Below, one piece after another: positions 1 through 8,300 of a stretch of 10,712 nucleotides of DNA (positions within the stretch are counted from its first letter, which is position 1; every line of letters begins with the position of its first letter). The position numbers were made by a program, and so were the translations under genes. This DNA is from MAG-120531 sp041163765 (GTDB lineage Bacteria > Bacteroidota > Bacteroidia > Flavobacteriales > Flavobacteriaceae): contig JBEAQS010000101.1 of NCBI GenBank assembly GCA_041163765.1, forward strand, positions 1 through 10,712. The letters run 5' to 3'. The notes beneath the pieces are model-generated. The model saw only the letters and a list, made by a program, of their open reading frames with translations. It was not told the DNA's origin and searched no databases.

Positions 1-230
1 ATTCCAGGAGCTCGTCCATGGATACTGTGCATCCCATAGGTGTTCATGTAGTAGGGAAAGCGCGAAGAACAACCAATGCCAGAGATAAACACGATATCCT
101 CTCTGCGTACCCCAACCTCGGGTAATGCCTTTTGCATCGCGTTTAAGATCACGTAGTCGTCACATCCAGGACACCAACGCACCTCTTGGTCACTGGCAAA
201 ATCTTTCGGGGTGTAGCTCGGTTTTTCCAT
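1..230 (-). CDS. korB: 2-oxoacid:ferredoxin oxidoreductase, beta subunit (N-terminal 76 residues; runs off the left edge)
   Basis: Beta subunit of a thiamine-diphosphate 2-oxoacid:ferredoxin oxidoreductase, which oxidatively decarboxylates a 2-oxoacid (probably 2-oxoglutarate) to the acyl-CoA and passes electrons to ferredoxin in the cytoplasm. The visible N-terminus starts MEKPSYTPKDF and carries VRWCPGCDDYVIL, then FISGIGCSSRFPYYMNTYG and SIHGRAPG. In this family the CPGC cysteines and the cysteine of GIGCSSR belong to a [4Fe-4S] cluster site, and the GRA stretch lies near the cofactor pocket. The start ATG (230-228) shares one base with the korA stop codon (TGATG), so the two are very likely translationally coupled. 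The C-terminal portion, including most of the thiamine-diphosphate domain, is outside the window. Substrate choice between 2-oxoglutarate and another 2-oxoacid cannot be settled from this fragment. Confidence 0.93.
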   Translation of the reverse strand, partial: MEKPSYTPKDFASDQEVRWCPGCDDYVILNAMQKALPEVGVRREDIVFISGIGCSSRFPYYMNTYGMHSIHGRAPG

Positions 231-2086
231 CAGCTGAGGTGTTGTTTAAAGGCTTCCAAGAGTTCGCCCTGGGCAAACGGCAATCCTTGAATTTTGGTAT
301 AGGAATAGATACGGGACTGGTCGTGGTGCATGCTGAGCAACTTGGCAAGTTGACCGTTATTCAATTCGCACACCAATACTTTTTTAAATCGACCCAATAC
401 TTCTTGGGTGTTTTTAGGCAAGGGACTTAAATAATTGAAGTGGGTGTAGCCAACTTGATGATACCCCTGTTGATGTAGGGTTTTCATCGCGGATTGCAAG
501 GCGCCTTGGGTGCCTCCCCAACCGACCACCAGTAATTCCCCTTCTTGGGCGTGATGTACGTCCAGTCCAGGTATTTGTGCTTGTACGCGTTGGATTTTCT
601 CCTGTCGAATATGGGTCATCGCTTCGTGGTTGATCGGATCGTAGGACACCGTTCCTTTTTCTTGATCTTTTTCCAATCCACCTACCCGGTGTTCTAGTCC
701 AGGGGTGCCTGGAAGTGCCCAATCTCTGGCCAAAGTTGTTTCATCTCTGTGGTAAGGATGCCAGTTTTCTGGTGCTTGTTTGAGGATGCGCGGAGCGATA
801 TCCGGCATTTCTGAAGTGCGCTGTATTTTCCAGGGACCTGACCCGTTGGCGATATATCCATCGGAGAGCAACACCACTGGGGTCATGTGCTCCAAGGCCA
901 GTTTTGCCGCCTGGTAGGCATAGTGAAAGCAGTTGGATGGCGTGCTGGCCGCCAAGACGATGACGGGACTTTCCCCATGTCTTCCGTACAAGGCTTGCAG
1001 CAAATCCGATTGTTCAGTTTTAGTGGGAAGTCCTGTAGAAGGTCCTCCGCGTTGCACGTCTACCACCACCAGAGGTAATTCAATCATCATAGCTAGGCCC
1101 AGTGATTCCGATTTGAGTGCAAGCCCTGGTCCTGAGGTTGTTGTGATGGCAAGAGACCCGGCAAATGCGGCGCCAATCGCAGACGTGATTCCCGCAATTT
1201 CATCTTCTGCCTGGAAGGCAGTCACCCCCATCTGTTGGTGCTTCGAAAGCTCATGTAAAATATCGGACGCGGGCGTAATGGGGTAGGACCCTAAAAATAG
1301 CGGCAGACCCGATTTCTCGGCGGCGGCTAAAAATCCCCAGGCCAATGCCTGGTTACCCATCATCATCCGATAGGTGCCTGGTGGCATTTTTGCTGGAGCT
1401 ACTTGATAGGAAGTGGGAATTAACTCTAAGGTTTCCGCAAAGTTATATCCTGCCTTGAGCACTTTAATATTGGCCGCAACCAGGTGGGGTTGTGCAGCAA
1501 ATTTTCGCTCGATAAATGCGATAGTGTGGTTAAGCGATCGGTGGTACATCCAATATACCATCCCTAAAGCCCACATATTTTTACTCCTGGTGATCGATTT
1601 GTTGTCCAACCCTTCGATCCCCTTGACCGCCTCTTTGGACAGCGTAGTCATGGCTACTTCAATCACTTTGTAGTCAGCCAAACTTCCGTCTTCCAACGGG
1701 TTGGTGGTGTATTGTGCTTTGTCAAAATTGCGTTGGGTAAAAGAATCCGTATCTACAATCAATACATGACCTTTTTTTAGTGCGCTTATATTGGTTTTTA
1801 AGCCCGCTGGATTCATGGCTACCAATAAATCTAACTCATCCCCAGGGGTGTCAATTTCAAGACTTCCAATATGTACTTGAAACCCGGAAACACCGTACAA
1901 GCTACCCTGTGGGGCCCTGATCTCTGCAGGAAAGTTGGGGAATGTAGCAATGTCGTTTCCCAACATAGCGGAAGTGTCAGAAAACTGTGCGCCTGTAAGT
2001 TGCATCCCGTCTCCGGAATCACCGACAAATCGAATCACCACGTGATCTAAAGATTCTGTTGGTTTGTTTTTTTCTGTTGCGCTCAT
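230..2086 (-). CDS. korA: 2-oxoacid:ferredoxin oxidoreductase, fused gamma-alpha subunit
   Basis: A 618-residue subunit that pairs with the downstream beta subunit to convert a 2-oxoacid plus CoA to acyl-CoA with reduction of ferredoxin. The N-terminal roughly 200 residues are the gamma domain, opening with VIRFVGDSGDGMQLTG (GDSGDG at residues 22-27). The alpha domain follows from about residue 240: MMGNQALAWGFLAAAE, the signature YPITPASD at about 268, FQAEDEIAGITSAIGAAFAG, TTTSGPGLALKSE, VQRGGPSTGLPTKTEQSDLL, and a C-terminal transketolase-like part with VVGWGGTQGAL. The gamma-alpha fusion and this length are typical of the two-subunit KorAB type. The ATG at 2086-2084 precedes MSATEKNK and has no clear Shine-Dalgarno sequence. 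korB follows with a one-base overlap. In aerobic Bacteroidota this enzyme commonly serves the citric acid cycle; assignment to 2-oxoglutarate rather than pyruvate is an inference. Confidence 0.93.
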   Translation of the reverse strand: MSATEKNKPTESLDHVVIRFVGDSGDGMQLTGAQFSDTSAMLGNDIATFPNFPAEIRAPQGSLYGVSGFQVHIGSLEIDTPGDELDLLVAMNPAGLKTNISALKKGHVLIVDTDSFTQRNFDKAQYTTNPLEDGSLADYKVIEVAMTTLSKEAVKGIEGLDNKSITRSKNMWALGMVYWMYHRSLNHTIAFIERKFAAQPHLVAANIKVLKAGYNFAETLELIPTSYQVAPAKMPPGTYRMMMGNQALAWGFLAAAEKSGLPLFLGSYPITPASDILHELSKHQQMGVTAFQAEDEIAGITSAIGAAFAGSLAITTTSGPGLALKSESLGLAMMIELPLVVVDVQRGGPSTGLPTKTEQSDLLQALYGRHGESPVIVLAASTPSNCFHYAYQAAKLALEHMTPVVLLSDGYIANGSGPWKIQRTSEMPDIAPRILKQAPENWHPYHRDETTLARDWALPGTPGLEHRVGGLEKDQEKGTVSYDPINHEAMTHIRQEKIQRVQAQIPGLDVHHAQEGELLVVGWGGTQGALQSAMKTLHQQGYHQVGYTHFNYLSPLPKNTQEVLGRFKKVLVCELNNGQLAKLLSMHHDQSRIYSYTKIQGLPFAQGELLEAFKQHLS

Positions 2087-2105
2087 GGGTTAGCTTATCA
2101 AGATG

Positions 2106-2113
2106 CAAAATTA
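2106..2113 (-). promoter_or_regulatory. Candidate -7 promoter box of the korAB operon
   Basis: The minus strand reads TAATTTTG, a full match to the Bacteroidota -7 consensus TAnnTTTG, 19 bases upstream of the korA ATG. Transcription would begin roughly at 2098-2101, giving a short leader. No TTTG-like -33 element is visible at the usual spacing; an inverted repeat occupies that place instead. Confidence 0.5.
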
Positions 2114-2123
2114 TGTAATCCGC

Positions 2124-2140
2124 ATCAGGATAACCCTGAT
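2124..2140. promoter_or_regulatory. Inverted repeat upstream of korA, possible operator
   Basis: ATCAGG and CCTGAT flank the five bases ATAAC, forming a perfect 6+6 inverted repeat. It lies 10 bases upstream of the candidate korA -7 box, across the expected -33 region, a suitable place for a regulator of korAB. No regulator can be named from the sequence, and a 6-base arm can occur by chance. Confidence 0.3.
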
Positions 2141-2291
2141 ATTGATCAGCTTTTTCCCTTGGTCACTGATTTTTGCTCCATGAACCATGAAATGCCCCGA
2201 CAACACAAGCATGTGCTTTGATCACACAAGCCCATACATTTAGTAGGAATCGAAAAAACCGTTCCTTATCCGATAAAATTAAATAGAAAGT

Positions 2292-2831
2292 TTACGTGGT
2301 TTTTTTCACGTACTGGGTCAGGATCACGATCTGTTGACCGTCGACTTTCCCCTCGATGTAGGTCGCGTTTTCAGGATCTAAAGCGATGCGACGCACGGCA
2401 GTTCCCTGTTTGGCGACCATGCTGCTCCCCTTTACTTTAAGGTCTTTAATCAACACCACATTATCTCCTGCCTGCAAAACAACCCCGTTGGCATCCACGT
2501 GTACCAAAGCGGATGCTTGAGCATCTAGTTCTGCTTGAGCCCAGGCCAAGTGCTCTTCGTCCAGGTACATCATGTCCAATAAATTTTGCGCCCAGGCTTC
2601 AGGAAGAAAGCGATGTAATAATCGCCAAGAGAGAACTTGAACGGGGGCTTGCTCACTCCATATGGAATCGTTTAGGCACCTAAAGTGGTTGGGATCAAGC
2701 TGTTCGCTTTGTATCTGATCGATACAGGTGTGGCATAGCGAAAGTTCATTAGGGATTCCTTGTGGTGCTTTTGAGACAGCAAAATTTTGAACGGGCGCTT
2801 GAGCAGCGCAAAGGGCACAAATAGTAGACAA
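2292..2831 (-). CDS. yjdM: PhnA/YjdM family zinc-ribbon protein
   Basis: A 179-residue protein of the PhnA (YjdM) family. The name comes from its proximity to phosphonate genes in Escherichia coli; the family is not itself an established phosphonate enzyme and its function remains unclear. An N-terminal zinc-ribbon-like element has Cys5-x2-Cys8 and Cys33-x2-Cys36. A middle segment (HFRCLNDSIWSEQAPVQVL) resembles PhnA proteins of other Bacteroidota. The C-terminal PhnA domain, about residues 110-179, carries DANGVVLQAGDNVVLIKDL, VKGSSMVAKQGTAVRRI and ends with a basic YVKKTT. The start appears to be TTG at 2831-2829: the frame has no ATG between it and an upstream stop at 2867-2865, and the first zinc-binding cysteine is only the fifth codon. 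An ATT one codon earlier is the only nearby alternative. The gene is monocistronic and divergent from the DoxX gene. Confidence 0.85.
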   Translation of the reverse strand: MSTICALCAAQAPVQNFAVSKAPQGIPNELSLCHTCIDQIQSEQLDPNHFRCLNDSIWSEQAPVQVLSWRLLHRFLPEAWAQNLLDMMYLDEEHLAWAQAELDAQASALVHVDANGVVLQAGDNVVLIKDLKVKGSSMVAKQGTAVRRIALDPENATYIEGKVDGQQIVILTQYVKKTT

Positions 2832-2850
2832 AATGAATGAATTTAAGGGG

Positions 2851-2858
2851 CAAATGTA
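2851..2858 (-). promoter_or_regulatory. Candidate -7 promoter box of yjdM
   Basis: The minus strand reads TACATTTG, a full match to TAnnTTTG, 19 bases upstream of the TTG start codon. This is the same spacing as for korA and supports translation starting near 2831. No convincing -33 element is seen. Confidence 0.45.
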
Positions 2859-2929
2859 CTGATTTCAACTATTAAGGGTACTGAAGTACTTTTTTAATAA
2901 TTTTAAGGTACCAACTAAAACTTACAACA

Positions 2930-3307
2930 ATGAAACAAAAAATCTTTAATGCGGTATCCATACTCTTTGGATTATGGATGCTCAACGCCGGTCTCAACAA
3001 ATTTTTCAATTACATGCCCATGCCAGAAGACATGCCAGAGTCCATGTTAAAACTGATGGAGCACTTGATGGCTTTTGGCTGGATGATGCCTTTGGTAGGC
3101 GCTGTTGAGGCGATTGCGGGACTTTTGATTGTGGTGCCAAGAACCAGAACCTTGGGCGCACTAGCTATGTTCCCTGTGATGGTAGGTATTTTATTGATCA
3201 ACATCGTCAATGTACCCAGTGGTCTTCCTGTGGCAGCTCCGCTGATGGTGATCAATATTTGGATGCTTTGGGAAGGCAGTGAGAAACTTAAAGCGCTCTG
3301 GTCCTAA
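2930..3307 (+). CDS. DoxX family small integral membrane protein
   Basis: A 125-residue inner-membrane protein with about four hydrophobic segments: roughly residues 5-25 (AVSILFGLWMLNAGLNKFF), 48-70 (FGWMMPLVGAVEAIAGLLIV), 74-95 (LGALAMFPVMVGILLINIV) and 100-117. This layout, the N-terminal GLNKF motif and the E-A-I-A-G-L sequence of the second segment fit the DoxX/DoxX-like family, in which some members act with thiosulfate or quinone redox systems but most have no assigned function. The loop after the first segment is unusually rich in methionine and proline (MPMPEDMPESM). The ATG at 2930 is preceded by ACTTACAACA and no Shine-Dalgarno sequence. A TAATTTTA sequence at 2898-2905 is a one-mismatch -7 box. 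The stop codon lies one base from the stop of the convergent amylase gene. No partner gene is adjacent. Confidence 0.8.
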   Translation: MKQKIFNAVSILFGLWMLNAGLNKFFNYMPMPEDMPESMLKLMEHLMAFGWMMPLVGAVEAIAGLLIVVPRTRTLGALAMFPVMVGILLINIVNVPSGLPVAAPLMVINIWMLWEGSEKLKALWS

Positions 3308-3308
3308 T

Positions 3309-5156
3309 TCAGCGATTCGACAAAATAATGACATCCCGTGCTTGGACCGTTAAGGTTTTGGGTACGGGATTTATTTTTTGATCAAATACCCAATACGCTT
3401 CCTGGGGAGCGGTCCAGATCTCTTTGAATTTTTGAAGATCGATGCTCTTGGGGGAATTTGACCCATTGGCCAGGACCATGACCCACTGGTCCTCCAATAA
3501 TCGGAAGTACACATATACCTGATCTACCGGGGCGTAATGCACGGTTTTTCCACGGTGTGTGGCTTCGTTGTTTTTGCGCCATTGCAGAAGGGTGCGCGTG
3601 GTGTGGTAGTACTTATTTTCAGACTCAGTTCTTTGGTCAGGGCGCGCCGCATCTCTGGAGTCCGAAGGCCATCCACCTGGAAAATCCCTGCGCAAATCAC
3701 CATCGCCTTTTGATTTATCTCCCAGCATACCGATCTCCGATCCGTAATAGATCTGGGGGATTCCGCGGGTGGTCATCAAGAGGGATAAGGCCATTTTATA
3801 AGCGGAATGATCCGGGAATAATTGATTGAATCGGGTGGTGTCGTGGTTCTCAATAAACAGAAATAGCTGGTTGACATTGGGATATAAAAAGTCATTGGCC
3901 AGGACATCGTAAAACTGTACCAATCCCTTATTCCAGGAGGGTTGGTCGGTAAAAGCTTCGTGGGCAGCTAGGTGAAAAGGAAAATCCATCACGCTGGGTA
4001 ATTGTCCATTAAACCCTTGTATGGCCCCTACCGGCGAATCTTTCTGCCAATACGAGACGTGTGCCGCTTGGGAATACCAGGTTTCTCCCACGATATTAAA
4101 GTTGGGGTATTCGTTCATGATCGCTTCTGTCCAACGGGTCATCCCTTCTTTTTCTCCATAGGGGTAAGTATCCACTCGAAACCCATCCAAGTCAGCGTAT
4201 TCCACCCACCAAATCGCATTTTGAATTAAGTAGTTCAACACCAGGGGATGCGATTGATTGAGGTCCGGCATTGAGGGAACAAACCAACCTTTTTCGGACA
4301 GATAAGTATCCGATGGCGCCGCATTAGGGTCAAACACTGTGGAGAGTCGGTAGTTGGTCTGTCCGTATCCGTTTTCTCCCGGAAACTGATGAATCCAATC
4401 CTTAAAGGGAAGGTCCTTGATCATCCAGTGTTCTAAGCCCCAGTGGTTGGTGACGTAGTCCTTGATGAGCTTCATGCCGTTTTGGTGTAGTGTTTTGGCC
4501 AGCAGGGCATAATCTTCATTAGTGCCAAAACGCGGATCGATCTGGTAGGCATCGCTACAGGCATATCCGTGGTAGGAACCTCGGCGATCGTTGTCCGCCA
4601 AAACGGGGGTATTCCATACCGCAGTAACCCCTAAATCTTTGAGGTAGTCTACCCGGTCGATGATCCCTTTTAAGTCTCCGCCGTGTCGGCCATCGATTTT
4701 ATCTCTGTCTGCCGGCTCAAACGTCTGATTGGTCTGATCATTGTTTGGATTTCCGTTGGCAAATCGATCCGGCATGATCAAGTACACCACATCGGAACTG
4801 TCAAATCCTTGGCGCAACGCACTTGCTGGTTTACGCTCTTGGAGCTGGTAATCCACGGAAAATTTTTTAACGCCTGCTTCCTTAAAGACCAAAGTATACG
4901 TTCCTGCTGTCCACCCTTGGGTATCCCAGTCTAAAAACAAATAATTGGGGTTTTCTACTTCCGTTTTTTGCAGGGGTCCTTTTCCTTGGACCTCTGCGGT
5001 TAATGATCCGATTCCTGGTCCGTAGAGCAAAAGTTGAAGTTGTGCGTGCTCCATGCCAGCCCACCAGTTGGGGGGATTTATTTCTTTGATTTGGGCCCGG
5101 ATAGGGGCTCCTAGGGCGATGAGCATCAACGTGTACAGCAGGTGCAAGGACTTCAT
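3309..5156 (-). CDS. SusA-like glycoside hydrolase family 13 (neopullulanase/cyclomaltodextrinase type), probably periplasmic
   Basis: A 615-residue starch-oligosaccharide hydrolase resembling SusA/neopullulanase. The signal peptide MKSLHLLYTLMLIALGAPIRA with AQ following suggests export to the periplasm. An N-terminal beta domain (NPPNWWAGMEHAQLQLLLYG) matches the cyclomaltodextrinase N-terminal type. The catalytic barrel starts near VVYLIMPDRFANGNPNND. Conserved regions are visible: DYVTNH (region I), GFRVD with the likely nucleophile Asp329, VGETW with the likely acid/base Glu358, and ENHDTTRF with the likely stabilizer Asp439. A short C-terminal beta domain ends at VIILSNR. Numbering starts at the ATG at 5156; an ATG at 5174 is in frame but lies inside the promoter described below and spoils the signal peptide, so I rejected it. 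The gene is divergent from the large amylase. Exact product specificity cannot be read from the sequence. Confidence 0.93.
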   Translation of the reverse strand: MKSLHLLYTLMLIALGAPIRAQIKEINPPNWWAGMEHAQLQLLLYGPGIGSLTAEVQGKGPLQKTEVENPNYLFLDWDTQGWTAGTYTLVFKEAGVKKFSVDYQLQERKPASALRQGFDSSDVVYLIMPDRFANGNPNNDQTNQTFEPADRDKIDGRHGGDLKGIIDRVDYLKDLGVTAVWNTPVLADNDRRGSYHGYACSDAYQIDPRFGTNEDYALLAKTLHQNGMKLIKDYVTNHWGLEHWMIKDLPFKDWIHQFPGENGYGQTNYRLSTVFDPNAAPSDTYLSEKGWFVPSMPDLNQSHPLVLNYLIQNAIWWVEYADLDGFRVDTYPYGEKEGMTRWTEAIMNEYPNFNIVGETWYSQAAHVSYWQKDSPVGAIQGFNGQLPSVMDFPFHLAAHEAFTDQPSWNKGLVQFYDVLANDFLYPNVNQLFLFIENHDTTRFNQLFPDHSAYKMALSLLMTTRGIPQIYYGSEIGMLGDKSKGDGDLRRDFPGGWPSDSRDAARPDQRTESENKYYHTTRTLLQWRKNNEATHRGKTVHYAPVDQVYVYFRLLEDQWVMVLANGSNSPKSIDLQKFKEIWTAPQEAYWVFDQKINPVPKTLTVQARDVIILSNR

Positions 5157-5171
5157 AGCAAACAATTTATC

Positions 5172-5201
5172 CAAAAGTAACGGATTCTGCGCCCCTCCAA
5201 A
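5172..5201 (-). promoter_or_regulatory. Promoter of the SusA-like gene (-33 TTTG and -7 TACTTTTG)
   Basis: On the minus strand TTTG (5201-5198) is followed after 18 bases by TACTTTTG (5179-5172), matching the Bacteroidota -33/-7 pattern with normal spacing. Transcription would begin near 5165, between the two in-frame ATGs, which supports 5156 as the true start. Confidence 0.6.
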
Positions 5202-5226
5202 ACGGCAGATCGCAAAAAGTTATTCA

Positions 5227-5242
5227 ACGATAACCTTATCGT
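5227..5242. promoter_or_regulatory. 16-base palindrome between the divergent amylase genes, candidate operator
   Basis: ACGATAA-CC-TTATCGT forms a perfect 7+7 inverted repeat. A further half-site GGTTATCG lies at 5258-5265 and is the exact reverse complement of CGATAACC at 5228-5235. The palindrome sits about 25 bases upstream of the -33 element of the SusA-like gene and about 85 bases before the large amylase ATG. Palindromes of this size are typical of dimeric regulators such as the LacI family, which control maltodextrin genes in some Flavobacteriia. The regulator is inferred, not seen. Confidence 0.45.
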
Positions 5243-5278
5243 ATACTTTTTTGACTGGGTTATCGAAAAAAAATGAGA

Positions 5279-5288
5279 GAGAATTCTC
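5279..5288. repeat. 10-base perfect palindrome in the leader of the large amylase gene
   Basis: GAGAATTCTC reads the same on both strands and lies 37 bases before the amylase ATG. It could be a regulator half-site or a chance palindrome; it has no loop and is too short to be a stable hairpin. A TAATTTTA sequence at 5300-5307, a one-mismatch -7 box, lies just downstream, so the palindrome would fall near its -25 position. Confidence 0.2.
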
Positions 5289-5325
5289 CCGCGATGTCTT
5301 AATTTTAAAAACTCAATCCAACAAA

Positions 5326-8300
5326 ATGCGACAACGCTTTTTCCTTTGGTTGCTCTTGGGCATGACCTTAACTTCTGCTTGGGCCCAGCAACAAAACGCT
5401 GCCGTGACAGCAACCCCCAATCCCTTTAGCGAGGACCAATCAATAACGCTTCGCTTTACCGGGGTTAACCTCACCACCTGGGGGGTAAACGACGCCTATC
5501 TTTGGGCCTGGAGTTTAAACAGCGCAGGAGTATCTCAAGACGCTCCCAACAACGGCAGTTGGACCAGTTCTTCTGAAGCCCATAAGTTGACCAAAAACAC
5601 AGATGGATCTTTGTCCATTACCTTTATTCCTAAGGATTTCTATGGGCGCACCAATATCTCTCGCATCGGTTTTTTGGTTAAGGCCAAAGACGGGAGCGGC
5701 GACAAAAAAACCCAAGATTTATTTTTAGATGTCGGCACTTTTGATGTGGTTTTAACCTCGCCGACAGCCTCCCTGACCTTATTGGAGAACGGCGCTTCAC
5801 TTCAGGTGACGGCCACCAGCACCCTCCCGGTGGTATTTACCCTAAAAGCCGATGGGACATTGATCCACACCAGTACGGCCACCACCTCATACAGTTATGC
5901 CGCACCCGTATCGCAATTGACTTCTTTTGCGCTGCGCGCTACAGCGGGTGGTGAATTTAAAGAGTACACCTTTGAAGCTAGACCTAAACCTGCAGTGGTT
6001 CAGGCCCCGGTGCCTGACGGATGGGTGGACGGAATCAATTTTGATCCAGCCCAGCCTGACCGGGTGAAGTTGGTTTTTTATGCGCCCCAAAAACAAGTAG
6101 TACACGTGATCGGACCCTTTAACCAGTGGGCGCCTAGCGAGAGCTATATGATGAAGTACGACGCCAACAGCAGTCGTTTTTGGATAGAGCTGGATGGATT
6201 GACTCCAGACAGTCACTTGCTGTATCAATATTTAGTCGATTTCCAGATCAGGGTGGCTGATCCGTATGCCACACAGATACTAGATCCCTGGAACGACAGC
6301 TACATCAGCTCAGACACCTATGCGGGTATTCCTGCGTATCCCGCCAACGCCTATCCAGAGGGAGAGACTCCTCAAGCCATCACTTGGGTTACCTTGGATA
6401 CAACGCCTTATGTGTGGAACGATGCCGGCTATCAAAGACCAGCTAAAGAAGATTTGGTCATCTATGAATTATTGCTCAGAGATTTTGATCCCGCTCATTC
6501 GTACGCTGCCCTACAAGCGCGTTTGGATTACCTGCAAAGTTTAGGCGTCAACGCGATCGAGTTGATGCCCATCAATGAATTTGACGGCAATGAGAGCTGG
6601 GGCTACAACCCCTCTTTCCACATGGCGGTCGATAAGTATTACGGAAGTCCAGATGCGCTTAAAGCATTGGTAGACGCCTGTCACCAAAGGGGAATCGCAG
6701 TGATCGCCGATATTGTCTTTAACCATGCGACAGGGCAGAATCCTTATTTTAGGATGTACAACGACAGCCAAGGCGCCAACTCGGGAACTCCTTCAGCGGA
6801 CAGCCCGTTTTTTAATGTTTCCGCCAAACACGCTTACAGTGTATTTTATGACTTTAACCACCACCACCCGTCACAAGCAGCGCGTTCCTATGTAAAGCGC
6901 GTGGTGCAAGAGTGGATTAGGACGTATAAGCTCGATGGGTTTCGCTGGGATTTGACCAAAGGGTTTACCCAAAACTGCGGGCAAAACGACGAGTATTGCA
7001 CAGGCGTAAAGCAAGACGACCGCGTGGAGGTACTCAAAGCCTATGCGGATTTTCAGTGGGCAGTTGATGGTGATTCCTATGTTATTTTTGAGCATTTGGG
7101 CAATAATGACGAAGAATCCATTTGGGCCAATTACCGTTTGGACGAAGGAAAAGGAATTATGCTCTGGAGCAACTACAACTGGGCTTATTCTCAGTCGATT
7201 CAAGGCTATAGCGATGGCGCCAATTTTAACGGGGCCTCTTATCTGAGCCGCGGATGGACTGAGCCCCGCAATGTGGTGTATATGGAGAGCCACGATGAGG
7301 AACGCTTGATGTTCCGCGCTTTGGAATACGGCAATGCCTCAATCAAAGGAAACCTGAACCTCTCCTTGGAACGAGCTGCGCTGACTGCTTCGTTCTTTTG
7401 GCCCATACCCGGGCCTAAAATGCTGTGGCAATTTGGGGAATTGGGCTATGATTACTCGATTAATTACGAGGGTCGCTTGTCCAACAAGCCGATTCGATGG
7501 GACTATGCCGCTGTGCCTGAGCGCGCCGCTTTGCGCCAGCACTATGCGGATTGGATTGGTTTGAGAAAGGCAGAGCCTATTTTTAACACCGATGATTTCA
7601 CCATCAGCTCTGGGAGTGCTACTGGGGTAAAGGTGATTAAATTATCCCTGCCTGATGCGCCAGAGGGGCACGCCAGTGAAGTGATGATCGTGGGTAATTT
7701 TGGGGTAACTACCCAGACGGCCATACCGGTATTTGCCCAGGTTGGGGTGTGGTATGATTGGTTTGATGAAAACCGCAAACAAAATATTTACGAGGCCTCT
7801 GTGCCGATGGCTTTGGCCCCAGGTGAGTGGCATGTGTATGCCAATGCACCTACGGCTTATTTCCCCAACAACAATCCCCCTGATCAAGACAATGACGGAG
7901 TAGTCGATGGGGTAGATCAGTGCCCAGACACACCTTTTGGATCCATGGTGGATGTGCAGGGCTGCCCTGTATTTTCGCTGCCCAGAAATCGTTTTTCCCT
8001 GAAGTCAACCGCCGCTACCTGTCCAGGAAGCAGCAACGGAGCTTTGGAGTTAAAGGCTTTGGCCGCTCCCCAAGACTATACCTACACGGCTGTGCTCAGC
8101 AAAGAGGGCGCTGTCGTACAAACGGTGACTCTGTCGCCCACATCCCTGACCCAAACGGTTACTGATCTGCCTGTGGGCACGTATCAGGTATGCTTTTCTG
8201 TGGTAGGAATTTCAGGGTACAGTCAGTGCTACACGGCATCGGTATCCGAGCCAACGCCTTTGGCGGCGGCGGCTAAGGTGGATGTGTCTGCCCGCACCAT

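Larger units (their letters stand above)
2087..2291. other. Intergenic region between yjdM end and korA start
   Basis: A 205-base spacer, the longest gap in the window. It holds the candidate korA -7 box and inverted repeat near its left end. Further right there are two direct copies of ACACAAGC (2203-2210 and 2224-2231) of unknown meaning. I see no plausible coding frame and no GC-rich hairpin with a T-tract that would serve as a terminator for the minus-strand gene ending at 2292. Confidence 0.6.

Noticed and set aside
125..430. Plus-strand open frame of 101 codons across the korA-korB junction
   Set aside because: It lies opposite well-supported genes and its product has no recognisable domain; it is a shadow of the korAB coding sequence.
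2203..2231. Two direct copies of ACACAAGC
   Set aside because: Two 8-base copies in a 205-base spacer are too little to call a repeat array or binding site; there are no further copies nearby.
2242..2291. Possible terminator after yjdM
   Set aside because: GGAA and TTCC flank a run of A, but the stem is only four base pairs with mismatches beyond and is not GC-rich.
5157..5174. ATG at 5174 as the start of the SusA-like gene
   Set aside because: It lies upstream of the predicted transcription start and inside the -7 box, and it would add MDKLFA before an otherwise ideal signal peptide.
5053..5325. Upstream extension of the large amylase reading frame by 91 residues
   Set aside because: It overlaps the start and promoter of the divergent gene, contains no signal peptide or domain, and the ATG at 5326 directly precedes a clear signal peptide.
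6871..7293. Minus-strand open frame of 140 codons inside the large amylase gene
   Set aside because: It is antisense to the conserved GH13 catalytic core and lacks any family motif or promoter.
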